A stretch of DNA of 64,000 nt, taken from NCBI RefSeq assembly GCF_000192225.1, contig NZ_GL872413.1, positions 80,848 through 144,847 of the forward strand. The letters are read 5' to 3'. Positions within the stretch are counted from its first letter, which is position 1. Every line of letters starts with the position of its first letter. This DNA is from Capnocytophaga sp. oral taxon 338 str. F0234 (GTDB lineage: Bacteria > Bacteroidota > Bacteroidia > Flavobacteriales > Flavobacteriaceae). This document shows positions 46,653 through 54,865 of this stretch, one piece after another. A program made the position numbers and the translations under genes. The notes below the pieces were generated by a model, which had not been told where the DNA came from, searched no databases, and was given only the letters and a program-made list of their open reading frames with translations.

Positions 46653-46662
46653 ATATTAAGTA

Positions 46663-46687
46663 CAAAAATAAAACAAGTGCAAATGTA
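46663..46687 (-). promoter_or_regulatory. Two candidate -7 elements before gldA
   Basis: On the minus strand TATTTTTG (46663-46670) and TACATTTG (46680-46687) both match TAnnTTTG. The second leaves a more usual leader of about 25-30 nt. Confidence 0.55.
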
Positions 46688-46770
46688 CGTAAAAAATAAT
46701 TGAAAAGAAAGCAGGTTGTTAAGAAAAAATGTTATAAATTTGTATCCTATACAATTCTTAAGAAAAGGAA

Positions 46771-47460
46771 ATGACAAAAAGAAGAGAATTTCAAGAAAAT
46801 CAAGCACTTAAGCAACATGATTCCTGGGGAATCTTTAAAATAATGAGTGAGTTTGTAACTGGTTATGAACGATTAAGTGAGATAGGTCCCTGTGTATCAG
46901 TATTTGGTTCAGCACGTATAAAGCCTGATAGTAAGTACTATAATTTAGCAACAGAAATAGCACAGCGTATTGTGGAAATGGGGTTTGGAATTATTACTGG
47001 AGGAGGCCCTGGAATTATGGAAGCTGCTAATAAAGGAGCTTATCAAGGAGAAGGAGCTTCAGTGGGGATTAACATAGAACTTCCCTTCGAACAACATGAT
47101 AATCCTTACATAGATCGAGATAAGAACTTGCGATTTAACTATTTCTTTGCCCGTAAAGTAATGTTTGTCCGCTACTCCCAAGCTTTTGTAGTTTTTCCCG
47201 GTGGTTTCGGCACTATGGATGAACTTTTCGAAGCAATTACCCTTATCCAGACTACCAAAATAGAGCCTTTCCCTATCATCTTAGTAGGTTCAGAATTTTG
47301 GAATGGACTCATCAATTGGATTAAAGAAGTACTCTTAGATAAGTTTGGCAATATTTCTGCTAAGGATATAGATATATTCAAAGTAGTAGATACCACCGAT
47401 GAGGTAGAGGAAATCATAGAGAAATTCTACCTAAAATATAGCCTTAAACCAAAGTTTTGA
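46771..47460 (+). CDS. LOG family Rossmann-fold protein (TIGR00730)
   Basis: 229 residues. The LOG signature GGGPGIMEAANKGA (near 75) and PGGFGTMDELFEA (near 147) are intact. Members hydrolyse cytokinin riboside monophosphates or other nucleotides (lysine decarboxylase was an old misassignment). A helical N-terminal extension of about 45 residues is typical of this longer bacterial subtype. In bacteria the role is nucleotide salvage. -7-like element TAAATTTG at 46735-46742, 28 bp before the start. The DUF3137 gene follows after 30 bp. Confidence 0.9.
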   Translation: MTKRREFQENQALKQHDSWGIFKIMSEFVTGYERLSEIGPCVSVFGSARIKPDSKYYNLATEIAQRIVEMGFGIITGGGPGIMEAANKGAYQGEGASVGINIELPFEQHDNPYIDRDKNLRFNYFFARKVMFVRYSQAFVVFPGGFGTMDELFEAITLIQTTKIEPFPIILVGSEFWNGLINWIKEVLLDKFGNISAKDIDIFKVVDTTDEVEEIIEKFYLKYSLKPKF

Positions 47461-47490
47461 TTCATCTTTATATTTTTAAAAACAATCATT

Positions 47491-49056
47491 ATGACCCTAA
47501 CAGAAGCTAAAGAATATGTACTCTATGAAGCAAGCAGAGAAAAAAGAATCACCCTACGCAACCTTATTATAGTGATTATTTTATTGATCGTTGCTATATG
47601 CTTAGTTGTGAAATATCTACTACCTTTACTCTCTCAGCAAGCGAGTGAAGCCCCTTCGTATGTGAAATGGCTCCTCCCCATTGCATTACTAATTTCGGTA
47701 AGCTACCCTCTTATAAAAGTTTGGAAAATTCTCAAAAGAAAAGAACAGATAGAGGAAGCCTTTTCCCTTATTGGACAAGGAGAGGAATGCCGTATTATTA
47801 ATGAAGCAGATGACTACCTTACTGTAATTCCTTTTGGGAAACGTTCTCGGTTAAACCTTGACCCTATTGCATACTTAAATATTGTTGTTAAGAACAAAAC
47901 ATACGTCCTTCCTATGCATTATCGTTCAGGTAGTGCTGAACTCAAGCGAGTAATTACAGGAGCGGATGAGGGAGCATACAAAGAGGTTATGCATGAACTC
48001 TATCACAAGGATGAATCCTTTGGTATAGAGAATCCAAAGATATCAACCCAGGAAACAATTATCCTTAAACCTATCTCCGAGTTCCGTACCTATGCTAAGG
48101 ACACATTCGGAACAATGCTCACTTCCATGGAAAAAGGACGTAACACTAATAAGAATATGTTTGTAGTACAGGTGATTATCGCTTTTGCTTTCATTGCTGT
48201 AATGATTTTCTTAGGAATTACTGGCAGGTTAAGCTTCTCTAATGGACAAAGTGTACTTTACTTTGTATTAGGATTCGTGATCATTACCTTCCTATATAGC
48301 TTCGGGATGTCCCGTTATGCTAAGAAAAAACTAGAAGGAACTGAGGACTATACCCAATTAAAAAAGAATATTTTTGGAAAATTGGTACATTATATTAGTC
48401 CTGATTTTCAGTATATAGAGAATGGGCATATAGGGATAGGAGACCTGCTATCCTCCTATCTTTTTCGTCAAGAACGATATAACGTAACAGGAGGAGATCA
48501 AATTGTAGGTTGGTATAATGGAATTCCTTTTCAATCCTGTAACCTTACTGTCACTTTTCGTCCTACCATACGTGGAGAGAAAGAACCTGATGATGTAGCT
48601 TTCTATGGGAATTACTTTGTAGCACGTTCACCCAAAACCTTTGAACACCCGATTATAATTCATCCTGTAAAAAGCTTTTTTGGGACTATCAATGATAATG
48701 AAATTAGGACTTATCTCAATCAAGGAGGAGAGAGAATTCGATTGGAAGACCCTGAGTTTCAAAAACTATTCGAGGTATACTGCGACGATCAGATCACAGC
48801 TCGTTATGTGCTAACACCTGCATTCATGGAACGCCTCAAAAAACTTAATGAGCGTTATAAAGGGCAAGTATATATCGCTATTAATTCCGATAATATAGTC
48901 ATTGCTACCAATCGAGGAAATATACTCTCCAAAGCAAACTATTCTCCCGCAGCAATGCTCTTCCAAAAGATAAACCTTGCTTTTGTAGAAGATGTATATG
49001 AAGAACTTATAGAACAGTTACAGATGATAGATACCCTTGAATTAAACAGAAAATAA
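47491..49056 (+). CDS. DUF3137 membrane protein, LemA partner
   Basis: 521 residues. Two pairs of membrane helices (about 24-44 and 57-75; then about 225-248 and 256-278) are separated by soluble parts. The C-terminal region contains the DUF3137 signature: RIRLEDPEFQKLFEVYCDDQITARYVLTPAFMERL (about 410-445). DUF3137 proteins regularly occur next to LemA, and both are thought to act in the envelope, though no mechanism is known. LemA follows after 12 bp, an operon by spacing. Confidence 0.88.
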   Translation: MTLTEAKEYVLYEASREKRITLRNLIIVIILLIVAICLVVKYLLPLLSQQASEAPSYVKWLLPIALLISVSYPLIKVWKILKRKEQIEEAFSLIGQGEECRIINEADDYLTVIPFGKRSRLNLDPIAYLNIVVKNKTYVLPMHYRSGSAELKRVITGADEGAYKEVMHELYHKDESFGIENPKISTQETIILKPISEFRTYAKDTFGTMLTSMEKGRNTNKNMFVVQVIIAFAFIAVMIFLGITGRLSFSNGQSVLYFVLGFVIITFLYSFGMSRYAKKKLEGTEDYTQLKKNIFGKLVHYISPDFQYIENGHIGIGDLLSSYLFRQERYNVTGGDQIVGWYNGIPFQSCNLTVTFRPTIRGEKEPDDVAFYGNYFVARSPKTFEHPIIIHPVKSFFGTINDNEIRTYLNQGGERIRLEDPEFQKLFEVYCDDQITARYVLTPAFMERLKKLNERYKGQVYIAINSDNIVIATNRGNILSKANYSPAAMLFQKINLAFVEDVYEELIEQLQMIDTLELNRK

Positions 49057-49068
49057 ATCGTAAAAACA

Positions 49069-49620
49069 ATGATAACATATATTTTAGTAGCTGTGAGCAT
49101 ACTCTTGCTCATTTATATAGTAATAGCTTTCAATAGGCTCTCCAAGCGTCGTAACCAGATAGAGAATGCTATTTCTTCTTTGGATTCACTCTTTATCCAA
49201 CGAGCAGATCTAATTCCTAACCTTATCACTACCACTAAGGAGTATATGAACTACGAACAGGAGACAATAGCTCAAATCACCCAATTGCGTACACCTGTAG
49301 TAACAGATAAGGAGAATCCCTACTTACAATCAGAAGAGGGAGATAAAACCCTTATGAACATTATGGCACGAGCAGAATCCTATCCTGAACTAAAGGCAAG
49401 TGCACAGTTTGTCCAACTACAACGAGCCTTCACTGAGTGTGAGGAACAACTCTCCGCAGGCAGGCGTTACCTAAGTGCATCTATTACGGATTATAATGAT
49501 GCTATGATCACTTTCCCGTCCAATGTAATAGCTGCTATTTTTGGATTTTCTAAGTATCAATGGCAATATGCAACTGCAAAACAACGCACTGCAGTAGATG
49601 CCAAAGAATTATTTAGATAG
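49069..49620 (+). CDS. lemA: LemA family protein
   Basis: 183 residues with one N-terminal membrane helix (about 2-21) and a long four-helix bundle, as in LemA. Family motifs: NRLSKRRNQIENAISSLDSLFIQRADLIPNLI (about 22-53), YNDAMITFPSNVIAAIFGF (about 140-158). LemA proteins are membrane-anchored with unknown activity and are often linked to DUF3137, as here. Its last 8 bp overlap the convergent hemN gene. Confidence 0.92.
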   Translation: MITYILVAVSILLLIYIVIAFNRLSKRRNQIENAISSLDSLFIQRADLIPNLITTTKEYMNYEQETIAQITQLRTPVVTDKENPYLQSEEGDKTLMNIMARAESYPELKASAQFVQLQRAFTECEEQLSAGRRYLSASITDYNDAMITFPSNVIAAIFGFSKYQWQYATAKQRTAVDAKELFR

Positions 49621-50977
49621 TCATACTGAAAATACGGGTAGTGGGCACATTACGCTGTAAGCGCAAATCAAATGCCATGCAGATATTCCTAACAAAAGGT
49701 TTGCCTGCATCTGTAATCTCTATAGCATTATCAAGGATATGAATAAGTCCGTCTTTTTCCATCTCAAGAAGACGGTCTTTTACTTCTTCTGCCTCTGGAA
49801 ATTGCAAAGATTTGTCCTCCCATGAGGTATAGAACTGACACATAAGGTTGAGGATGTGTCGTCGTAGAATAAGGTCCTCCTCGGAGAGGATATGTCCACG
49901 ATAAACAGGTATTCTATCCTGAGTAAGTACCTGTTCATATTCTTTTATAGTCTTCACATTTTGAGAAAAGCCATACCAACTATCACTGATGGCAGAGATT
50001 CCTAATCCTATCATTAACTGAGTTTTGGAGGCAGTATACCCCATGAAGTTACGATGTAAGGTTCCATTGACAAAGGATTCATACATCTGGTCTGAGGGCA
50101 AGGCGAAATGATCCATACCAATCTCTATATAGCCATTGTCCAAGAGTTGTTCTTTGCCAATCTCATATAAATGTCGTTTTTGGTCAGCTGTAGGCAGATC
50201 ATTCTCATCAAAGCCACGCTGTCCTGTTCCTTTTATCCAAGGCACATGAGCATAGCTATAGAAAGAAATACGATCAGGGCGCAGGCGATTTGTACATTCA
50301 ATTGTATGACGCACATCTGTTTCTTCTTGGAAAGGAAGCCCAAAAATAAGGTCATGGCTAATGGAAGTATAACCTAATGCTCGTGCCTGAAGCGTTACAC
50401 GTTCCACATTCTCAAAAGGTTGGATTCGGTGGATAGCTCTTTGTACTATAGGAGAATAATCCTGCACCCCATAGCTTACTCGAGTAAAACCTAAGCGGTA
50501 AAGCGTCTCCAAATGCTGGTAGGTAGTATTATTAGGGTGCCCTTCAAAACTAAACTGAAAGTCAGAGGTTCTGGTAGCTTTTTCAAAGATTTTTTCAATA
50601 AGATATTGTAAGTGTTCAGCAGAAAAGAAAGTAGGTGTCCCCCCTCCTAAGTGAATTTCCTTAACAAGAGGCTTACCAGGGAAAGTATTCAAATACAGTT
50701 GCCATTCCTTAAGTATATTTTCAATATAAGGAGCTTCCATTTCATGACGCTTAGTAATATGTTTATGACAACCACAGAAGGTACAAAGACTCTCACAAAA
50801 AGGCAGGTGAATATATAAGCTAATTCCCTGAGAGGCATTGCTCTGAGAAAAAGAAGTTTGTACAGAAGCAACCCATTTCTCGTAAGAAAAAGAAGAATTC
50901 TCCCAATAGGGAACTGTGGGATAACTGGTATAACGCGGACCAGGGACATTATATTTTTGAAATAGTGACCGTATCAT
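49613..50977 (-). CDS. hemN: Oxygen-independent coproporphyrinogen III oxidase
   Basis: 454 residues. A radical SAM enzyme that decarboxylates coproporphyrinogen III to protoporphyrinogen IX without oxygen. Motifs: PRYTSYPTVPYW at the N terminus, and the Fe-S cluster CxxxCxFCxC (Cys61, Cys65, Cys68, Cys70 in the stretch CESLCTFCGC). GGGTPTFFSAEHLQYL and the C-terminal HRNFMGYTASKTQ tail are HemN-specific and argue against HemW. It converges on lemA with an 8-bp overlap. Confidence 0.94.
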   Translation of the reverse strand: MIRSLFQKYNVPGPRYTSYPTVPYWENSSFSYEKWVASVQTSFSQSNASQGISLYIHLPFCESLCTFCGCHKHITKRHEMEAPYIENILKEWQLYLNTFPGKPLVKEIHLGGGTPTFFSAEHLQYLIEKIFEKATRTSDFQFSFEGHPNNTTYQHLETLYRLGFTRVSYGVQDYSPIVQRAIHRIQPFENVERVTLQARALGYTSISHDLIFGLPFQEETDVRHTIECTNRLRPDRISFYSYAHVPWIKGTGQRGFDENDLPTADQKRHLYEIGKEQLLDNGYIEIGMDHFALPSDQMYESFVNGTLHRNFMGYTASKTQLMIGLGISAISDSWYGFSQNVKTIKEYEQVLTQDRIPVYRGHILSEEDLILRRHILNLMCQFYTSWEDKSLQFPEAEEVKDRLLEMEKDGLIHILDNAIEITDAGKPFVRNICMAFDLRLQRNVPTTRIFSMTI

Positions 50978-51111
50978 AATTATTTATCAGTGTGCAAAGG
51001 TAAATCAATTTCTTTAGATGGCAAAATTTGTTCTCAATCAGCATTGAAAAAATCCTGTACTCCTATAGAAAAAATCTATCAAAAAAAACATTATTCTTTC
51101 AATTATTTTTG

Positions 51112-51119
51112 TACCTTTG
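51112..51119 (+). promoter_or_regulatory. -7 element TACCTTTG before trxA
   Basis: Perfect TAnnTTTG match 29 bp before ATG 51149. Confidence 0.82.
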
Positions 51120-51148
51120 CAATCATTAATCTTAAAAGTTATAAAGAT

Positions 51149-51466
51149 ATGGCATTACAAATAACTGACGCTTCTTTTGACGAAGTAGTTTTAAAGAGTG
51201 ACAAACCTGTATTGGTGGATTTTTGGGCTACTTGGTGTGGTCCTTGCCGTATGCTTGGTCCTGTGATAGAAGAGGTTGCCAAGGAATATGAAGGAAAAGT
51301 AGTTGTAGGTAAGGTAGATGTGGATAGCAACCAAGAGTTTGCTGCCAAATATGGGGTGAGAAATATTCCTACTGTATTGGTATTCAAGAATGGAGAAGTA
51401 GTAGGGCGCCAAGTGGGGGTCGCTCCTAAGAAAACCTATACCGATGCTTTGGACTCTCTTTTGTAA
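51149..51466 (+). CDS. trxA: Thioredoxin
   Basis: 105 residues from ATG 51149; the open frame extends upstream to 50990 but would cover the promoter. Classical cytosolic thioredoxin with the redox motif WCGPC (Cys30 and Cys33), FWATWCGPCR, cis-Pro segment RNIPTVLVFKNGE and no signal peptide. It supplies reducing power to reductases, for example ribonucleotide reductase. Monocistronic between its promoter and the hairpin at 51483. Confidence 0.97.
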   Translation: MALQITDASFDEVVLKSDKPVLVDFWATWCGPCRMLGPVIEEVAKEYEGKVVVGKVDVDSNQEFAAKYGVRNIPTVLVFKNGEVVGRQVGVAPKKTYTDALDSLL

Positions 51467-51482
51467 AATTTTAATTTATTAG

Positions 51483-51519
51483 AAGGTAATTTCAGCCAGT
51501 GAAATTACCTTTCTTTTTC
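51483..51519 (+). terminator. Rho-independent terminator after trxA
   Basis: An 11-bp stem AAGGTAATTTC / GAAATTACCTT (51483-51493 and 51501-51511) followed by TCTTTTTCTT. Confidence 0.92.
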
Positions 51520-51539
51520 TTCAAGAAATCACAAACATT

Positions 51540-52169
51540 ATGGATATTGCAAAATACATTGATTATACACTACTAAAAGCAACTGCCACCTTTTCAGATA
51601 TTGAAAAACTCTGCCAAGAGGCTAAGCATTATGGATTCTTTTCTGTATGTGTTAATAGTGGTTATGTTCCCTTCGCTAAGGAACTGTTAAAAGATACTGA
51701 TATAAAAGTATGTACCGTAGTAGGTTTCCCTTTAGGAGCAATGAGTACTCCTGCAAAATTATATGAAACCTCACAAGCCCTAAAAGAAGGGGCGGATGAG
51801 ATAGATATGGTCATGAATATTGGCTATTTCAAGTCTGGGCAACAGGGGAAAGTATTGGAGGAGATTCGCCAGCTAAAACAGGAAGTAGGAGAGCGTGTGC
51901 TGAAGGTTATCTTAGAGACCTGCTACCTCACTGATGAGGAAAAGCGCATTGCCTGCCAACTCTCCATAGAAGCAGGAGCTGATTTTGTAAAAACCTCTAC
52001 GGGATTTGGCTCAGGAGGGGCTACCCTAAGTGATGTACGACTCATGAAGGAAGTCGTTGGAGAAAGTGCTAAAGTGAAAGCCTCTGGAGGTATTCGTGAC
52101 AGAGAAACAGCCTTACAGTATATAGCTCTTGGAGTAAGCCGTATTGGTGCTTCAGCTATATTGGTGTAA
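51540..52169 (+). CDS. deoC: Deoxyribose-phosphate aldolase
   Basis: 209 residues, of the short DeoC type. It cleaves 2-deoxyribose 5-phosphate to acetaldehyde and glyceraldehyde 3-phosphate in nucleoside catabolism. The Schiff-base Lys151 lies in DFVKTSTGFG, the second active-site lysine in VKASGGIRD, and CVNSGYVPF with GFPLGAMSTPAK are typical. Single gene between two terminators. Confidence 0.97.
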   Translation: MDIAKYIDYTLLKATATFSDIEKLCQEAKHYGFFSVCVNSGYVPFAKELLKDTDIKVCTVVGFPLGAMSTPAKLYETSQALKEGADEIDMVMNIGYFKSGQQGKVLEEIRQLKQEVGERVLKVILETCYLTDEEKRIACQLSIEAGADFVKTSTGFGSGGATLSDVRLMKEVVGESAKVKASGGIRDRETALQYIALGVSRIGASAILV

Positions 52170-52177
52170 AAAAATAG

Positions 52178-52208
52178 AAACCGCCCCTTATGTAGGACGG
52201 TTTTTATT
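52178..52208 (+). terminator. Rho-independent terminator after deoC
   Basis: An AAACCGcCC / GGaCGGTTT stem with one mismatch, loop about 8 nt, and a T tract from 52201. It also faces the 3' end of the tmRNA on the other strand. Confidence 0.8.
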
Positions 52209-52216
52209 TTAATCTG

Positions 52217-52617
52217 TGGAGTCGGAGAGATTCGAACTCTCGTCCAAACAAGTAACCACAAGGCTTTCTACACGCTTAGTTTCCATTTGATTTTCGTGAT
52301 ATTGCTGAGCGGAAACACCCCACAATCTCCTTATCTTCTATAAGAGCTGAACCTACCAAAAGAAGCCATTGGTAAGTCCCATGTTGATTTTAATGGTGCC
52401 TCTTAAGTGACGAGCCATCAACAAGGGCTTTCAGAGACATCTCGCTTCCCTACTTAGTAGGGACTTAGCCAGAAATCCTACTATCATTCAGATTAGGCAG
52501 CAAGAGCGTAGTTATCTTCGCCATTTAAAGTGTTGAAACAGAGATTAACGAGCATTAGTCTCATAGCTCGACGTGCTTACTTCATGCTTAGGCTTGCTGT
52601 CAAAACCAGTCGACCCC
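52217..52617 (-). ncRNA. ssrA: Transfer-messenger RNA (tmRNA)
   Basis: About 401 nt. The 5' end GGGGUCG (52611-52617) pairs with CGACUCC (52218-52224), giving the acceptor stem with one G-U pair. The 5' part continues as ACTGGTTTTGACAGC, the conserved tmRNA start. The T arm TTCGAATCTC near the 3' end is intact. CCA is not encoded (CAG follows the discriminator A). The tag reading frame (about 52485-52530) encodes NGEDNYALAA then a TAA stop, ending in the protease-recognised ALAA. It rescues ribosomes stalled on broken mRNAs. Confidence 0.95.
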
Positions 52618-52636
52618 TTTACAAAGTAATTTGGGG

Positions 52637-52644
52637 CAAAAGTA
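52637..52644 (-). promoter_or_regulatory. -7 element TACTTTTG before ssrA
   Basis: CAAAAGTA on plus. It lies 19 bp before the mature 5' end of the tmRNA. Confidence 0.78.
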
Positions 52645-52966
52645 CAGTTTCTTTCTTAAAGAATCTACTTTTTAACATATTATAACATTAAATACTACTT
52701 CGCTTTCTCCTTACTTGCTTATAGGCGCCCCTTTGAAGAGGAACCTCTTAAGGTAGTTGTTTTTCGATTACGCTGATAACTGACTAAATCCTAATCTGAA
52801 GTAATTTTACAAATATTTTCATATTTAGGGAATAATGATGTATATTTGCCCTGTATTGTGGACAAGAAAATAGTTTACAAAGACAGAGAGATAGTGAGAC
52901 TCTTTTTACCAATCTTATTTCTCCTTAACTGTCAACTGTCCTCTTTATCTATTAACCTTAATCATT
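52645..52966. other. 322-bp intergenic region
   Basis: Divergent between ssrA and the ABC permease gene. It contains a small interrupted palindrome at 52730-52753 (CCTT..AAGAGG / CCTCTT..AAGG) and the -7 element at 52841. No gene found. Confidence 0.6.
52841..52848 (+). promoter_or_regulatory. -7 element TATATTTG
   Basis: TAnnTTTG match 118 bp before the permease start, so the mRNA would have a leader of about 110 nt. Confidence 0.6.
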
Positions 52967-53884
52967 ATGTCGCTCTATTTAGTCTATATCTATTACCGAA
53001 GACTTTTCGCTAAAGGAGACATCCTAACTATAACCATCCTCGTAGTGATTCTGGGAGGATCCCTTTATACTTTATATCAGCACTATAATTCATGGAGTTG
53101 GGTATTAGCTCTTTTCCTCCTCTCCACCTTTTCCCATCACAATAGCAGGGAAGACCTGCTCTTACTAAAGCGTCATCCTCAGTATAGAAGGATTCTTATA
53201 GGAGAGTATCTTATAGAAAATCTACCTTTTATACTTCTCCCAGTGTATAAGAGTGATTTTCTTGTGGCAGCAGGCTATCTTTTCGGAATCATTGTTATCG
53301 CCTTTCTCCCTCAGAGAAGCCTTACTTTGTCCTATCCTTTCTCTCTTGCTGATCCTCTGTGGCATAGCACTTTTCGTAAATACAAACTCTTATTCTTTCT
53401 TCCTATCATTATAGGGCTTATTATTATTGCATCGGTATACAAAAATCCCAATTTAGCTCTTTTTGCCTTAATTGCTACAGGTTTCGTATGCTGTGTACCT
53501 TACTTTGAGAGAGAATACCCTGCCCATATGAGTATAGCTGCCCAGCGAGGAGGAGATTATCTACACTATCAATTGATAACAGGAAGTAAAAATGCGATAC
53601 TATTCTTTTGCCCTATCTGGCTAACTTATCTTATTGCTTTTGGTACAGATAATGTTATGGTACTTCCTATATGCTTAGGGTTTCCTATAGTGGGTGGCAT
53701 CACCAAATATGCTTTTTTTACCCATCCTCTCGCTCAATCCCTTGCCATGGTAACCATCTTCTTTGGGGTACTGTATATCCTCCCCTTGTTAGTCCTTCCT
53801 TACCTTTATTACAAAGCCATCCAGAATATTCAAAGCTATCAGTATGTTACAGATAAATCTTCAGGAAAAGAAATACCAAAATAA
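52967..53884 (+). CDS. Membrane protein, probable ABC permease subunit
   Basis: 305 residues, about seven to eight membrane helices (for example ILTITILVVILGGSLYTLY, FLVAAGYLFGIIVIAFL, LLFFLPIIIGLIIIASVY, SLAMVTIFFGVLYILPLLVLPYLYY). There is no classical ABC-2 signature, and it is not a recognised family. Its function is inferred from the ATPase gene that overlaps its last 41 bp in another frame. The arrangement resembles compact exporters such as those for bacteriocins or lipids. Confidence 0.75.
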   Translation: MSLYLVYIYYRRLFAKGDILTITILVVILGGSLYTLYQHYNSWSWVLALFLLSTFSHHNSREDLLLLKRHPQYRRILIGEYLIENLPFILLPVYKSDFLVAAGYLFGIIVIAFLPQRSLTLSYPFSLADPLWHSTFRKYKLLFFLPIIIGLIIIASVYKNPNLALFALIATGFVCCVPYFEREYPAHMSIAAQRGGDYLHYQLITGSKNAILFFCPIWLTYLIAFGTDNVMVLPICLGFPIVGGITKYAFFTHPLAQSLAMVTIFFGVLYILPLLVLPYLYYKAIQNIQSYQYVTDKSSGKEIPK

Positions 53885-54476
53885 GCAAGTTCTTGGTTGT
53901 ATCCAGCTCTCCTTGAGTAAAGTAGGGCTCTATGGCGTAGTCGGAGCTAATGGTGCAGGGAAAACAACCTTTTTCAAGTGTCTTAGTGGGTTGGAACCTT
54001 ATAAGGGAACTACCTTCTATAATGAAAAGGTACTTTCTTCTGACCAAGTTGCTTTCTCTCCTACAGAACCCTACTTGTATGATTATCTCACTGTAGGGGA
54101 GTTTTATACTTTTTACAGTAAGCTCTTAGGAATATCCCCAGCTAAAGAGTATGTCTTTGATATAGATAAAAATATGATTATCAAGAATCTATCCACAGGT
54201 ATGCGCAAGAAGGTGTATTACAATGCTCTACTACAAAAGCCTTATATTCTTTATATCTTTGATGAACCCTTTAATGGTTTGGATGTAATATCTGCCCTAC
54301 ATATCAAACAGTTACTCTATACTTTAGCACAAACCCACATTGTATTTGTAGCATCTCACCTATTGGAAACCCTACGAAATTGTGAGAGAATATATCTGCT
54401 ACAGGGTGGAACATTCCAAGCCTTTGAATCTCATGAAATAGCTGTTATAGAAGAACTTTTAAGAAAATCACAATAA
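53844..54476 (+). CDS. Small ABC transporter ATP-binding protein
   Basis: 210 residues, a minimal nucleotide-binding domain. Walker A GANGAGKTT (about 34-42), an unusual weak Q-loop (FSPTEPYLYDYL), signature LSTGMRKK (about 116), Walker B LYIFDEPFNGLD (about 135-146), H-loop ASHLLE. It overlaps the permease gene by 41 bp, so translation is coupled. No adaptor or outer-membrane gene is nearby. Substrate unknown. Confidence 0.9.
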   Translation: MLQINLQEKKYQNKQVLGCIQLSLSKVGLYGVVGANGAGKTTFFKCLSGLEPYKGTTFYNEKVLSSDQVAFSPTEPYLYDYLTVGEFYTFYSKLLGISPAKEYVFDIDKNMIIKNLSTGMRKKVYYNALLQKPYILYIFDEPFNGLDVISALHIKQLLYTLAQTHIVFVASHLLETLRNCERIYLLQGGTFQAFESHEIAVIEELLRKSQ

Positions 54477-54865
54477 TACATTTCAATAACAAGAATGGGT
54501 TAAAAATATTCTTGAAAAATTCACAAAAATGACCTCTTGCACTTTGGAATTATTTGATGAAAGCTCCCTCTATTTATAGTCTTTTTTTTATTATTTTATT
54601 TTGGATTTCCCACTGATTACTCATATCTGAACAAATTACACTCCTTAACAATTATTTTCTAACTATTTTAATAACTATTTAAATCCAATTTTGAAGTAAA
54701 AATATCTACAAAAAAACCAATGAATATCTTTTAAAAATGCTTTTTTTAAAAATCTAATTCTTCTTATATAAAATGATTAATTATCAATAATTAATCATTA
54801 TTTTTCGTATCTTTGCAAGGGTTTTTTCCTATCTTTTTTGTAAAAATACTTTTAAAAATTCATAT
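54477..54865. other. 389-bp AT-rich intergenic region before ilvA
   Basis: Extremely AT-rich, no open frame of note. It contains the 12-bp-arm palindrome at 54772 and the ilvA -7 element at 54808. Confidence 0.65.
54772..54815 (+). promoter_or_regulatory. ilvA promoter with an extended palindrome
   Basis: Palindrome AATGATTAATTA-TCAA-TAATTAATCATT (54772-54799; 12-bp arms, 4-nt centre) ends 8 bp before the -7 element TATCTTTG (54808-54815). Its place over the spacer and -33 region suggests a repressor or activator site rather than a terminator, as there is no T tract. Confidence 0.65.

Noticed and set aside
50990-51148. N-terminal extension of thioredoxin by 53 residues
   Set aside because: It would include the -7 element TACCTTTG and is unlike any thioredoxin; ATG 51149 gives a normal 105-residue protein.
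52645-52966. Possible tRNA or small RNA next to ssrA
   Set aside because: No cloverleaf or conserved T-arm sequence could be found outside the tmRNA itself.
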